Below the pieces are notes generated by a model. It was not told the origin of the DNA. It saw only the letters and a program-made list of their open reading frames with translations, and made no database searches. This document shows, piece by piece, positions 39,042-51,065 of a stretch of DNA of 64,000 nt. Source of the stretch: Rugalucina vietnamica. Taxonomy: Eukaryota > Mollusca > Bivalvia > Lucinida > Lucinidae. The first letter of the stretch is position 1; every line of letters begins with the position of its first letter. Position numbers and translations under genes: made by a program. Location: positions 48,408,760 to 48,472,759 of the forward strand of contig OZ024873.1 in NCBI GenBank assembly GCA_964017185.1, in the 5' to 3' direction.

Positions 39042-39279
39042 CTTGAATAGAATTGATTTGTCTCAGGTGAGCAGGAGAACCATTAAATGATTTTGTCCTC
39101 TCTAGATTTTATTAATTGGATTTAGAGAATAATAAATTGGCAAAACAGCATTTCATCAGGACAAATTAGTGGTAATGAGACAAGCAAATATGAAAAAATG
39201 CAACAATTAGATTGAAGAAGAATGTCATTGTTGCTTCAGCTATTGATTAGAGAAAAGTTTCAGTTCCGTTGAAAGGAAA

Positions 39280-39516
39280 TGAGCCGCTACATCAGAAAAT
39301 CATCAATCTGCATATGCGAAAACAAAGCCGCAGATCAGCTGTGCAGTAACTGCACAGCTGATCAGCGCCTTTGTTTTCGCTCCATAGATAATATAATACC
39401 TATTTTTTCTAAATCTTTAGTTTCAAGCTTTTAGCTATTTTCTGTGGCTGCACAGCCTGGTTTGTGTCGGACATGATCAGAAACCCAGATTGTTGGTTTT
39501 TTCATGCCAAGGCTCA
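39280..39516 (-). repeat. Family A foldback MITE
   Basis: TGAGCCGCTACATCAGAAAA / TTTTTTCATGCCAAGGCTCA, palindrome 'gatcagctgtgcagtaactgcacagctgatc'. AA flanks. Confidence 0.85.
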
Positions 39517-39786
39517 AATTCTGTTAGTGACTGAGGGGAATTTTTCATGGTAACTGACCAGCAATTTTCAACAAATGACTGTAGAAGTGTGTGTTATGGC
39601 TTCTCATTTGAAGCTCCTCGGTGAGACACTTTTGATGAGTACCTGAAACACACGTTTGTATGAAGAAAAACATGAAATTATTTGCTTATTATTGTCCAAT
39701 GCCCAAGTTTTCTACTGCACTAAAATGTTGCAGTTCCTTTGGAATTAAATCCTGTCAGTGACAAGCATGTGAATGGCAGCTGATAA

Positions 39787-40022
39787 TGAGCCACCTCATG
39801 AGAAAACCAACAATCTGCATATACGTAACCAAAGGCGCAGATCAGCTTTGCAGTAACTGCGAAGCTGATCAGCGTCTTTGGTTTCGCTACACGGATAGTA
39901 CAATTTTTCTACTTTCTAAATACAAAATTTCCAGTCTCTAGCCATCTTCTGTGCTTGTACAGGTCGGTTTTTGTCGGACCTGTTCGGAAACCACATTGTT
40001 GGTTTTCCCACGAGGCGGCTCA
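39787..40022 (-). repeat. Family A foldback MITE
   Basis: TGAGCCACCTCATGAGAAAA / TTTTCCCACGAGGCGGCTCA, palindrome 'gatcagctttgcagtaactgcgaagctgatc', full length. Confidence 0.9.
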
Positions 40023-40254
40023 AATGACAGAAATGTCAGAAGCATTTGCTCTGCGCAAACATGGCACAAGCTGGAATTAGTGCTTAGAACTAATAGTAAT
40101 ACAACTTGATAAGATTGAAGGAATTTGAATGTTCAGGGTTGTTGACAGCTGACTGGAATTTGTCATGCCTGCTTTGTTTGCTTTGCTTTAACTAGTCAGT
40201 AAATAGCTATTCATAGCTAATGTTATATATGTTAAACTACCCGACTTGAAATAA

Positions 40255-40305
40255 ATTTTTACTTTGAAATTTTGACTTTGAAATTTTGACTTTGACTTTG
40301 ATGAT
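40255..40305 (+). repeat. Short tandem repeat
   Basis: Three tandem units of a 'tttgaaattttgac' type motif, shrinking to 'tttgac'. Confidence 0.6.
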
Positions 40306-40336
40306 TTTTATGTTAGCGCATCAGAGCCAGATTATT

Positions 40337-40573
40337 TGAGCCGCCTCGTGGGAAAACCAACAATGTGGTTTCCGAACAGGTCTGACACAAACCAGCCTGT
40401 ACAAGCACAGAAAAGAGCTAGAAGCTTGAAATTTCGGATGTAAGTAGAAGAGGAATTGTACTATCTGAGTAGCGAAAACAAAGGCGCTGATCAGCTTCGC
40501 GGTTACCGCAAAGTTGATCTGCGTCTTTGTTTTCGCCTATGCAGATTGTTGGGTTTTCCCATGAGGCAGCTCA
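40337..40573 (+). repeat. Family A foldback MITE
   Basis: TGAGCCGCCTCGTGGGAAAA / TTTTCCCATGAGGCAGCTCA, flanks TT / TT, full palindrome 'gatcagcttcgcggttaccgc'. A SINE-like tail ('gggctcgaacccctg', 'gtgtccttgagcaaag') follows at 40575-40640. Confidence 0.9.
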
Positions 40574-40771
40574 TTAGAGGTTGAGGGCTCGAACCCCTGT
40601 TGCACTCATTGTGTCCTTGAGCAAAGCATGTTTACTACCCACAGTATAGTTAGCTCTGTCTCAAAATGACTGAAAATTTGTTGACTGTGATGTTTAGTCA
40701 AAAAACAAACAAACTCATGACTAAATTTCTCAATCAGAATGAGTGGGACATAGGTTTCTGCTTGGTTCATA

Positions 40772-40963
40772 TGAGCCGTGGCACAAGAAAACCTGTCTTT
40801 GGGGTCCCAAACCAGGTCGAACACAAACGGGCCTGTACAGTCACAGAAGAAGGTTGAAAGCTAACTTCAATGGAGAGGATGAATTTACTATCCTTGTAGC
40901 GAAAACAAAGGCACTGAACAGCTGCGTCTAGGCAAAAATACGGTTTTCTCACTAGGTGGCTCC
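40772..40963 (+). repeat. Family A MITE with collapsed palindrome
   Basis: TGAGCCGTGGCACAAGAAAA, 'ctttggggtcccaaaccaggtcgaacacaaacgggcctg', 'aaacaaaggcactgaacagctgcgtctagg': most of the right palindrome arm is deleted. Confidence 0.75.
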
Positions 40964-41088
40964 TATTCTACAATTCTTTCTTGTCATTGGGCAACATACC
41001 TATCTAAATTCTGATACAGTGTATGTGAATATTGTTGTGATTATAAAACCAGTTATCATTCTAAGGAATGAAAACTGAGATTTTTCTT

Positions 41089-43691
41089 GACCTAAGTCCA
41101 ATTCGCATGCGCCAAAAATACATGCGTGTAAATATACTCCAGTGTGCAAATTTTACTCGGGGTAAGCAAATGGCGCATGCGAACGCAAATACACACCGGA
41201 GTATATTTACATATGGGTAAATTTACTCCTGGGTCTGACCAGATGCAAATTTTATTTTTACAAATACACACGTGTTAATTTACTATTTTGTCCCATGTGA
41301 ACGCAAAGTAAAATTTACCCATGAGTATTTTTAATTTAAGTCAAAATTCTGCTTTTAGATAACAAATTTTCACATGTTTATACCCCCCGCAAAACGAAGT
41401 TTTTAGGGGGGTATACTGTTTTCAGCCTGTCCGTCATTCTGTCATTCCGTCATTCCGTGATTCCGTCATTCCGTCAACATTTTGACATCTTTGCTGAATA
41501 ACTTAAGTAGTTTTTGCCAGATGTTCTTCAAATTTTCAACACACCTGCACCATTAGACAACACAAGTGTGATATGAATTTAGGGGCCAAAGGGACAGTTT
41601 TGCAAGAGTTATGGGACTTTTTAAAACCTATACATAGAATGTTTGCCATAGTGCTAATAGTGCATACTATGTGAAATCAACTCCTCCTACAGCTTTTAAT
41701 ATTCTCTTTTGATACTTTGCAGATATGTGCCAGAGATGTTGAAGATGTGCATGAAGAAGTCTTATGCTGAAAAAATGAATTTTGACAAATTTACAGCATT
41801 TTGAACTTAGCCAATTTTCAATAATTGCCATATTCAACAGTGGTTGGTAGTGCATAGTTTGTGAAATCAACTCCTCCTAGGGCTTTCAGTATTTCTTTTC
41901 AATACTTTGCAGACATGTTTCACACATATTGAAGATGTGCATGAAGAATTATAATGATGAAAAAATAATTTTTGACAAATTTACAGCATTTTTCAACATA
42001 GCCATTTTTTGACCATTGCCTATATACAATAATGGTTGGTAGTTCATAGTTTGTGAAATCAACTTCTCCTAGGACTTTCAGTATTTCTTTTCAATACTTT
42101 GCAGACATGTTCCACACATATTGAAAATGTGCATGAAGAATTATAATGCTGAAAAAATATTTTTTGACAAATTTACAGCAATTTTTAACATAGCCATGTT
42201 TTGACCATTGCTTATACAAGAATGGTTGGTAGTGCATATTTTGTGAAATCAACTCCTCCTAGGGCTTTCAGCATTTCTTTTCAATACTTTGCAGACATGT
42301 TCCACACATATTGAAGATGTGCATGAAGAATTATGATGCTGAAAAAATAATTTTTGACAAATTTACAGTATTTTTCAACATAGTCATTTTTGACCATTGC
42401 TTAAATACATTACTGGTTGGTAGTGCATACTTTGTGAAATCAACTCCTCCAAAGGCTTTCAGTATTTCTTTTCAATACTTTGCAGGCATATTCCATACAT
42501 ATTGAAGATGTGCATGAAGAATTATAATGCTGAAAAATTAATTTCTGACAAATTTACAGCATTTTTTAACATAGCCATTTTTTGACCAATGCTTATATAC
42601 AGTAATGGTTGGTAGTGCATATTTTGTGAAATCAACTCCTCCTAGGGCTTTCAGTATTTCTTTTCAATACTTTGCAGACATGTTCCACACATATTGAAGA
42701 TGTGCATGAATTATTATAATACTGAAAAAGTGATTTTTGACAAATTTTCATCATTTTTCAACATTGCCATTTCTTGACCATTGCTTATATACAATTGTGG
42801 TTGGTAGTGCATACTTTGTGAAATCAACTCCTCCTAGGGCTTTCAGTGTTTCTTTTAAATTCTTTGTAGATTTGTTCCAGATATATTTTAGATGTGCATG
42901 AATAATTTTCATGCTGAAAAGTTAATTTTTGACAAATTTACAGCTTTTATTTAACTTAGCCATTTTTTTTTACCATTTCTCATAATAACAATAATGATCA
43001 TAGTGCATACAGTGAAATCAACATCATTCTTTCAGTATATTCTTTTAATATCTTATAGATGCGACTGGCATGCTGAGGATGTACATGAAGAATTATAATG
43101 CTGAAAAGATATCTTTGTCAAATTTTCTGCATGTTTGACTAAGGAAGTTATTGGCCAGCTTCAGATAATTTTGCGGGGGGTATCCTGAAAGCTTTGCTTG
43201 CAGCCAATTTCTAGTTTGTTCATAACTGATTATATGACAGTTGCTGAAACTATGGACATTGTTGCTAATAAGAGTTTATTGCCATTCATCACATTTTAGA
43301 TCATATGGAGTGCAAACAGCCACACTATTTCTTCATCATTCTTGGTGAGGATTCTTGGGGAATTTTAACAGTAATTCCTTGTGAAAGGATGATAAAAGGG
43401 AACTGTATAACTGCTAAGGTTATGCCTGACCATTACATGATTCTCATCTGCTGCCAAAATCTACAAGAACACCTTGAAGCAGCCTCTTCTTGTTTTGCAA
43501 ATACAGAAAACTTAAATGAACAGGTTTTAATCCAGAAATGATAAATTTACATACAAAAATACTCCTGGTGATAAAACCCATGCGAACACAATTTAAATTT
43601 ACTCACAGGTTGATTTGCACACTGGAGTATATATACACACTGAAGTATATTTACACGCGTGTATTTTTTGCGCATGCGAATTGGACTTAAG
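41089..43691. mobile_element. TIR DNA element (~2.6 kb) carrying a nested HINE-like element
   Basis: Left end 'cctaagtccaattcgcatgcg' with 'atgcgtgtaaatatactccagtgtgcaaat' and right end 'gtatatttacacgcgtgtat' with 'cgcatgcgaattggacttaag' are inverted over about 60 bp. 'tttttctt' flanks both sides (41081-41088 and 43692-43699), a possible 8-bp target duplication. Without the nested element (41380-43216) the host would be about 770 bp and non-coding. Confidence 0.55.
41380..43216 (+). mobile_element. HINE/Helitron-like element with ~190-bp tandem core
   Basis: Starts 'tataccccccgcaaaacgaagtttttaggggggtata' and 'ccgtcattccgtcattccgtc'. Ends 'gcggggggtatcctgaaagctttgcttgcagccaatttctagtt', i.e. 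an inverted match to the start, hairpin AAGC-ttt-GCTT, then CTAGT. The core has about eight diverged units of roughly 190 bp, each with 'gtgaaatcaactcctcct', 'ttcttttcaatactttgcag', 'gatgtgcatgaagaatta' and 'tttttgacaaatttacagc'. No long open frame. Confidence 0.65.
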
Positions 43692-43812
43692 TTTTTCTTT
43701 TTTGTTGGACACTAGGCACAAAATGGTTTAAATATGTTATTTGTATGCAAAAATAAATGTCTTCATGCCAACTAGAGAAATATTGATGCATGGATTGAAT
43801 GACAAAATGTGG
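43217..43812. other. Right part of the TIR element and short unique intron
   Basis: 43217-43540 holds an uninterrupted 78-codon frame without recognisable family; 43541-43691 is the right arm of the TIR element. No exon assigned. Confidence 0.35.
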
Positions 43813-44044
43813 CATTAACTCATTTAAGCCTGGCGTCCTTTATATGGGACATAGGCAAACAGTATAGCCCCAGATGTGACGCCGTAGAATGCGGCGTCCC
43901 ATCTGGGGCTATTCTGTTTGCTTGGAAAATTTTCATCAAAAAATGGAATAAAAATTAAAAATCACTCCTAACACCCCTAGAAATGAAAGTGGACTCACCC
44001 AAATGATAATGATGGGAAAATCCATTCGTCAAATATGGGTTAAA
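43813..44044 (+). repeat. Family B repeat copy
   Basis: 'aagcctggcgtcc', 'gcaaacagtatagccccagatgtg', hairpin 'gacgccgtagaatgcggcgtc', 'tctgtttgctt', tail to 'attcgtcaaatatgggttaa'. Close to 21348-21577. Confidence 0.75.
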
Positions 44045-44410
44045 GTACAGGAGGATTGTCCTGCATGTTGCATGCAATATAAGATTACCTTTAATCAGGC
44101 TTAAGCTTTCTGAAAATCATTATCCTATAAAAAAAATTTGTTTATTGTAATCCGTCTTCGCCCACCATTTTACACAGACCTTTTTTTATGAAACCATTCT
44201 GGCTGCAGTTGAGGATATACTTTATGTAGAGCCACGGGGTTGGAGGGGGTAGGAATGCTTATAAATAGAACAATAAACAATGTGGCTGCCATACCCAAGT
44301 AAGGCAAAAGCCACCAAAATTGTCTTATGATCATGAAACTTTGGATGCAGCATCACTAACTGCACAGCTTTCATGTATCAGCATCTTCAATTTTGCTACA
44401 CAAGACAGTA
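44045..44410. other. Unannotated intron stretch
   Basis: No repeat or exon recognised. Confidence 0.4.
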
Positions 44411-44692
44411 TAATGCACCAGTCATTTGTAACCACGACTCCCCCACCTATGGGGAAGGGTGGGGATTGTTACTTTTCAGTTTTCAGTGCTCTGCTATATA
44501 GACTCTACCTCCAGGGGACAAACTGGAGGTCAAAACCATGTTCTTTGCCCTGCCCTTCACAATAGAAAATCTTCTTGAGGTAAGGATCTTAATAACAAAA
44601 CCCCATCATTTTCACTGCACTTTCCAAGCTGAATCTGCGTCTTTGTTTTCGCATATTCAGATTGCTGGCTTCCTCATTAGGCGGCTCATATG
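44411..44692. repeat. Chimera of truncated family F and family A copies
   Basis: 'atgcaccagtcatttgtaacca' starts a family F copy that breaks off near 44622 and passes into a family A right end ('aagctgaatctgcgtctttgttttcgca' to 'attaggcggctca'). Confidence 0.6.
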
Positions 44693-45502
44693 TGGTTGGT
44701 ATCTTGTTCTGTATTTATAAATTGATGAAGTCAAAATTAGTTATGAACCTAAATATCTATCACGATTTCATATGGCATTAAATATTAAAACCATATGGTT
44801 CACATCCTATGATTTTCCTAGGCTTCTAGTTTTCAGACAGGTCAGCTAATGGAATTTATGTTTTGGTGTCAAATTTTTGTACTGTTTTGCACTTTATGTA
44901 CGTTGTAATATATTAAATGAGTGGCATCCTATTGGGAAATAGCTGCACACTGGGCATACAATATGTTAATTCTCTTGGTATAAGTTTCTGATTGTAAATT
45001 TAGTTTTTCCCCACCTCGGTTTTTAGAGTGGATTTCTTTCTGATTGCGCCATTTCCTGATCATTGCTTACTTTTAACTTTTTACTGTTTCAAACTGGACT
45101 ATTAGATTTCACAATATTTGACTCCATGCGGAGATTTATTTTTATGGACTAAAGAACTGGCCTACGCAAGAATAATATGCTGTTTGTCAAAAAAGGACAA
45201 TTTTTTTACATTTTTTTCTCTGGATTTTTTTACAGGGAAAGTAAATTGCTTGCTAAAATTAATTAGTTTACAGTAGAACAGTCTGGTCAAGCACTGCACA
45301 GCTAGTGTTTGCTATTCTGAATGTGTCTTGCTATAAAAGTTGTAATTTTTCTTTGTCACTTTATATTTGTGAAAACTAATATGGAAGATTTTTTCAAGAA
45401 AGAAAAAACTCTTGACAAAGTTTGATGCTCATGACATTGTGGCATGCAACATGAAATAAAGACAATAAGGTTTTAGAGCTTTTCATGCATTAGGTGACTC
45501 AT
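44693..45502. other. Unannotated intron stretch (~810 bp)
   Basis: AT-rich, no repeat family, no exon. Confidence 0.4.
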
Positions 45503-45743
45503 ATGAGCTTGTGCATGAGAAAACTAACAATTTGGGTTCTGACCAGGTCAGACACAAACTGGGCTGTACAGTCACAGAAGATGGTTAGCGGCTGGAAATT
45601 TTGGATATAGAAAGTAGAGGAATTGTACTTTCCGTGTAGCGAAAACAAAGGCGCTGATCTGTGAGCTTCGCAGTTACTGCGAAGCTGATCTGCACCTTTG
45701 TTTTCGCCTATGCGGATTGTTGGTTTTCCTGTGCCGTGGCTAA
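45503..45743 (+). repeat. Family A foldback MITE
   Basis: TGAGCTTGTGCATGAGAAAA, 'ggtcagacacaaactgggctg', palindrome with a 4-nt insertion ('gatctgtgagcttcgcagttactgcgaagctgatc'), right end 'ggttttcctgtgccgtggcta'. A short fragment with 'ttcatgagaaaatctttctgg' follows at 45770-45830. Confidence 0.75.
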
Positions 45744-46014
45744 TATTCTACAGAATACAATTGAGTTATTTCATGAGAAAATCTTTCTGGCAAATGCGAA
45801 AACAATGGCACTGGTTAGCTGTGCTGTCATTTATAATGCAGTTATCCAACACATATTTTTACTTAGTAGATTGTACAGGTACTCTGCCTCAATTTTCTTA
45901 TATGATTAAAAAAAACTGTACCCATCTCCAGCAATTGAATACCTCAGTTTCTGTCCATTGCAATCAGAAAATCTCAAAGACTGGTTTTCTAGCAACACCG
46001 GTCAGATGACATAA

Positions 46015-46251
46015 TGAGCCTGTGGGTGAGAAAACAAACAAATTGGGTTTCCGACCAGGTCCAACACAAACCAGCCTGTACAATCACAGAAGATAGCTAG
46101 AAGCTTTAAATTTCGGATGAAGGAAGAAGAGGGATTGTGCTATCCATTTAGCGAAAACAAAGCCGCTGATCAGCTTCGCAGTTACCGCCAAGCTGATCTG
46201 CGTCTTTGTGTCCCCATATGCAGATTGTTAGTTTTCTAATGCAGTGGCTCA
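46015..46251 (+). repeat. Family A foldback MITE
   Basis: TGAGCCTGTGGGTGAGAAAA, 'ggtttccgaccaggtccaacac', palindrome 'gatcagcttcgcagttaccgccaagctgatc', right end 'aatgcagtggctca'. Confidence 0.85.
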
Positions 46252-46862
46252 TATTCTAGCGATTACATAAAACAAGGAATAACAAGGACAGGCGACAGAC
46301 AGTCAGAAAAATTAGTATTTAAGACACAGGCATTCATCATTGTGCGATGGGAGAATTTAGTCGGGACTAGACATTAAACTGTCTTACCTAGTTTCTGTCT
46401 TGGACTTTTGACTTTTTCTGAGCGAGAAATGTGAAGATCCTGATTAGCTTGTGAAGTGTTATGTTTTGGCATATTTCTGGAATTGGTATTGGAAAATTGG
46501 GTGTATAAATGAAGTCAATCTACTGTAAAAACAACAGCCGTCAATATGCATAAATTGACCCACCCATGTGAAGTGACATGTCTTATTTGGAACAGTTCTA
46601 ATTGGTGCCTCGGGAATTTAAATTGATGCCAGGATACTACTTAGGCTGCTTACTGTCAGGAATATCATGAATTTACTTTTGTTAATATGGTGGTTATTGT
46701 CCGGGACATGCATTGAATGATTCTGATGTCACAGGTGGATTCTATGACAAGCGTTTGATGTCAGCATATAAAAGACTTGTAAAGCAAACAGTCATGATTC
46801 GGAACAAGTTAAAATAGTAGCATTAGAAATTGAGCTTCTGTTCTCTATGATAATGTTGCATT
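46252..46862. other. Unannotated intron stretch (~610 bp)
   Basis: No repeat or exon recognised. Confidence 0.4.
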
Positions 46863-47103
46863 TGAGCCGCCGCATGAGAAAGCCAACAATCTGCATGTAC
46901 GAAAACAAAGGGGCAGACCAGCTTCGCGGTACCCTCGAAGCTGATCAGCGCCTTTGTTTTCGCTATACGGATAGTACCATCATTCTACTTCTTAAATTTG
47001 AAATTCGAAGCTCCTACCTAGCCTGCTTCTGTTACTGTACAGACCGGTTTGTGTCAGACCTGGTCGGAAACCCAAATTGTTGGTTTTCTCACACACAGGC
47101 TCA
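46863..47103 (-). repeat. Family A foldback MITE
   Basis: TGAGCCGCCGCATGAGAAAG / TTTTCTCACACACAGGCTCA, palindrome 'accagcttcgcggtaccctcgaagctgatc', flanks TT / TT. Confidence 0.85.
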
Positions 47104-48135
47104 TTTTTCTTTTGTCATTCCTGAGGCACAGTGACTCAGTTTTGTCTTTTATTCATATGAACAGAGATGTATTCCTGAGACTCAAATTACAAAATGATTT
47201 GCTTTCACATAAAAAGGGGAAAAAAGGGAAATTTTCTGTAATTTTCCTGGAAGATTTTTAATACAAAGGTGGATAGCAATACGACATTGTTATTATGCAT
47301 CTCGTTTTGCAATGAGACACAGCTATAGAACTGGACATTTTGTAGTTTGTAACAAATGGAATATAATCTTGAATGTTTCTTATGTGTCTTTAGCAATGGT
47401 CTAGATTGGGGTTTGTGCATATGTGATGCTTCCCACTTCATAAGAGAAAAATGTTTTTGACTAGATTCTTAGAACATGATCAGCTCATCACTCAAGATGG
47501 AAAAGTGTTTGCAACAGAAAAACCCAAGGAGATAGTATAGATTGCTCAGTATTAAACATCTATTGCTGCATTCTGCACAGTGTGTAAAATTTTTAAAGCT
47601 TGAATTGTGCCTGATTCAAACGTCATATCACACACATCCTCTTGTGCAGCATTATGTTTCTCATGTGACTTTATGCAAGAAGACAATAGAAAAGTTTAGA
47701 CAGGAGTTGAAGCTTAAATTTATTCTTTATTATGGACGAAGCAAAGATTTGAAATTTGAAATGGGAAAATTCATTCAAAGTTTGCAGTAAGAATCACTTT
47801 ACTGAAAGAAGATAGCAGTTGACATTATGTCCTACTATTGCGAGTGTTGTCATTGTTACATCACTGAAATGAAGGATCAGGTGGGTTTAACTTTTTGGTA
47901 CTTCATGATAAATCTGCTTTGCAAATGCAGTAGCAGATCAGTTGCACAGTATTAATCTTGAATTTAGGATCGAAGCCCTGGTAGGGCATTTAGGGACATA
48001 GGGGTATTGGCAAATTATTTAAAGGTATAAGGGATATTTTTATTAATATTTAAAGTGATAGTGTAAGATCTATAACTGATTGTTTTTCTTCTTTGTCTAA
48101 GCTCAAACAAGTGGTTCTTTGTCATCCATCATCAG
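47104..48135. other. Unannotated intron stretch (~1 kb)
   Basis: Longest stretch of this intron with no recognised repeat. Open frames here are short and lack any domain. No splice-site-flanked segment fits dystrobrevin. Confidence 0.4.
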
Positions 48136-48338
48136 TTGAACTGTGACGGGAGAAAACTGGTCTTCTGGGTTTCCGACCAGGTCTGACACAAACCGGCCTG
48201 TGCAGCTACAGAAGATGGCTAGAAGCTTGAAATTTTGGATTTAGGAAGAAGTCTGAGTAGCGAAAACAAATTTTAAAGCGCTGATCAGCTGTGCAGTTAC
48301 TTGCTCCTTTGTTTTCGCATAGCAAAAAATCCAGCTCA
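48136..48338 (+). repeat. Family A MITE (subtype 2), right end lost
   Basis: 'tgaactgtgacgggagaaaactggtcttctgggtttccgaccagg', then 'gctgatcagctgtgcagttacttgctcctttg' where the right palindrome arm is missing, ending near 'aaatccagctcac'. Confidence 0.7.
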
Positions 48339-49022
48339 CTTGAAGATGACATTATCCCACAAGCTTTGTTACTTGATGAAGCTGATTTTTATTGCATCTG
48401 CTAAAAGCAAATTGCAATATACAGAAGCTCAACTTTCATGACTTGCTATCATGCTATGCCAGATTTATCCATGTTTGTCCGTCAGTCTGTCATCAATATA
48501 GTGTTGAGACGCAGTCTCTGGACATAGTAATAGTCACGTCATAGCTGAAAGAATTAAATCTTCATAGAGCAGTTATATGGGCATCACTAATATTTCAGAC
48601 AAAAATGCTAGGAAGTGTAATTAGGTAAAACAGAAAAGGCCTCCATGTCACTCATCTTGTAAATCAAAGAGTGCATGTTATACCCCAAATCATGCGACCT
48701 GTGAAAACGTATCATGCCACACGTTCATGTTTTGCAGTCTCTCTGTTAATGACTTGAATGTTCCTAAGGACAATTTTCCTGAAACAGGCTTCACACAGGG
48801 CATGAAATTTGTTGACATTGTTATTTTGTCCTGGGGAAAATTACTTGTCACATTTCTGTGCTATCCAGCAACAAGACAAATTACAGTTCTTAGCATCCTG
48901 TAAACCATACCATTAAATTGCCATCAGTTGTAATTCAAATTCACAGTTTTGAGGAAATGTTAGTCCTGTAAAATACGCAATGCTGAGGAGGATGTCTGAT
49001 GATGTAACAATTTGAAACACAC
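48339..49022. other. Unannotated intron stretch (~680 bp)
   Basis: No repeat or exon recognised. Confidence 0.4.
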
Positions 49023-49118
49023 CATATTGGTTCTAATTAGCGCACAGTGCTTTTAACTTTTCAAAATAACTAAAAGTTAAGATAACAAAGTATCTTTCTA
49101 ATTAGCTCACATTTCAAA

Positions 49119-49354
49119 TGAGCCACCACATGGGAAAACCAACAATCTGCATAGGCGAAAACAAAGGCGCAGATCAGCTTCGCAGTAACTGCGAAGCTGA
49201 TCAGCGCCTTTGTTTTCGCTACTCGGATAGTACAATTCCTATTCTACTTAAATCCGAAATTTCAAGCTTCTAGCTCTTTTCTGTGCCTGTACAGGTCGGT
49301 TTGTGTCGGACCTGTTCGGAAACCACATTGTTGGTTTTCCCACGAGGCGGCTCA
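49119..49354 (-). repeat. Family A foldback MITE
   Basis: TGAGCCACCACATGGGAAAA / TTTTCCCACGAGGCGGCTCA, perfect palindrome 'gatcagcttcgcagtaactgcgaagctgatc', flanks AA / AA. Confidence 0.92.
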
Positions 49355-49458
49355 AATGTAAACAACACATAAACTGCTGAATTCACCATTGTCAGAAATA
49401 TCAATGATGATGTCATTTAAGTGTTCCAGTCGTTGGAAAATAATGTTTGATCATTATA

Positions 49459-49694
49459 TGAGCCGCCTCATGGGAAAACCAGCAATCTGCATAGGCGAAA
49501 ACAAAGACGCAGATCAGCTTCGCGGTAACCGCGAAGCTGATCAGCGCCTTTGTTTTCGCTACTCGGATTGTACAATTCCTCTTCTATTTAATTCCAAAAT
49601 TTCAAGCTTCTAGCCTGCTTCTGTAGCTGTACAGGCCGGTTTATGTCGGACTTGTTCGGAAACCACATTGTTGGTTTTCCCACGAGGCGGCTCA
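49459..49694 (-). repeat. Family A foldback MITE
   Basis: TGAGCCGCCTCATGGGAAAA / TTTTCCCACGAGGCGGCTCA, perfect palindrome 'gatcagcttcgcggtaaccgcgaagctgatc'. TA on both sides; the related empty site at about 3243-3260 reads 'catttatggttaag'. Confidence 0.92.
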
Positions 49695-49844
49695 TAGGTT
49701 AAGTTTTATTTCAGCCGACATGGTATTACAGTGTAAAATACCAAAATGGCAGTCAAGCATTGTGCATTTATTTTTTTCAGAAACGACAAGGGTATGTGCT
49801 TATTGGAGCATTTGCACTAATTTGGATGAATATGGTATTAAAGA

Positions 49845-50105
49845 TATGACTTTGACTTTTGGTCCAGCAAATCCCCGCTAAAAGCTCCCCCCACCCTGCA
49901 GGAACTGCTCAGTGGTAAAGCCACTGCTGTTTTCCCCCGCAGCCTGCTATCTTTTCATTTCATTTTTGCCTATTCAAAGCAAACCCTGGGTATTTCACCC
50001 GCTCTGCCGTGGCCAAACTTTGGTCAAAGCTCTGCTCATTTCCACAGGTATCCCCCGCCCTCCCCCGGGGTTGGGGGGCCATGGTTAGAAGTGACTAGTG
50101 CATAA
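49845..50105 (+). repeat. Family F repeat, 5' truncated
   Basis: 'gactttgacttttggtccagcaaatccccgctaaaagc', 'cagcctgctatcttttcatttc', right TIR 'agtgactagtgcat'. The left TIR is missing. Confidence 0.65.
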
Positions 50106-50169
50106 GTACAAGTCAAGTACCCAGGAAGCAATAGAGTCAGCTTAAGATGACTTGTTCATGCAAAAGTAT

Positions 50170-50432
50170 GACTTCGTTACGAAAACCTGCCCATTCAATA
50201 TATAGAGATTTTTTTTTCAGGTGTGAAAATTAAAAATTTCATAGAAAAATTATATTTGCTCAAAACATAGACTGAGGGTACACATAAGAACAGCCTCGAG
50301 CTCAAGGAGGAGGTTCTAATGAGTGTAACCCACAGTCTATTTTTGGTTCAAAAATAAGAAATAATGTATACCCCTGTATACCCCAGATTTACTATATGGG
50401 GTATACATTTCAGAGACATGTCTTCATGATGT
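50170..50432 (+). repeat. Family C foldback copy
   Basis: 'gttacgaaaacctgcccattcaatatatagag', arms 'tgctcaaaacatagactgagggtac' and 'acccacagtctatttttggttc', right end 'cagagacatgtcttcatgatg'. Confidence 0.7.
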
Positions 50433-50488
50433 TCATGCATAAGTTTAACATCACCTTTAGAATTTTAGGCGGAACCTGGGAACTCAAA

Positions 50489-50724
50489 TGAGCCGCCTCG
50501 TGGGAAAACCAACAATGTGGTTTCCGAACAGGTCCGACACAAACCGGTCTGTCCAGTTACAGAAAAGAGCTAGAAGCTTGAAATTTTGGAGTTAAGTAGA
50601 GGAGGAATTGTACTATCCGAGTAGCGAAAACAAAGGCGCTGATCAGCTTCGCGGTTACCGCGAAGCTGATCTGCGCCTTTGTTTTCGCATATGCAGATTG
50701 TTGGTTTTCCCATGAGGCGGCTCA
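50489..50724 (+). repeat. Family A foldback MITE
   Basis: TGAGCCGCCTCGTGGGAAAA / TTTTCCCATGAGGCGGCTCA, perfect palindrome, flanks AA / AA. One of the best preserved copies. Confidence 0.92.
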
Positions 50725-50819
50725 AATGTTTTGAAATTTTCTGTTATGTTGGTTTCCATGTTCTAATATTTTATACCGCTATCATTGACAGACCTGGTGT
50801 TAATATCACAGCCCTTCAA

Positions 50820-51065
50820 TGAGACACAACACTAGAAAACTGTTCTTTGGGTTTTCCGACCCGGTTTGACACAAACAGGCCTGTATCGCCACAGAAGACT
50901 AGAAGCTGCTGGGAGAAGCTGGTAATTTCAGATTTAAGAAGAAAAGGAATTTTACTATCTGTGTGTCAAAAACAAAGGCGCTGATCAGCTGTGCAGGTAC
51001 TGCATAGCTGATCTGCGTCTTTGTTTTCGCATAGGCAAAATCCAGTTTTCTCATGATGCTCTTCA
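50820..51065 (+). repeat. Family A MITE (subtype 2), diverged
   Basis: 'tgagacacaacactagaaaactgttctttgggttttccgacc', 'gctgatcagctgtgcaggtactgcatagctgatctgcg', right end 'cagttttctcatgatgctcttca'. Confidence 0.75.

Larger units (their letters stand above)
49023..49840 (+). repeat. Second copy of the 3063-3412 repeat, split by two family A MITEs
   Basis: Pieces 49023-49118, 49355-49458 and 49695-49840 align in order with 3063-3412. The insertions at 49119 and 49459 interrupt it. Confidence 0.6.
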
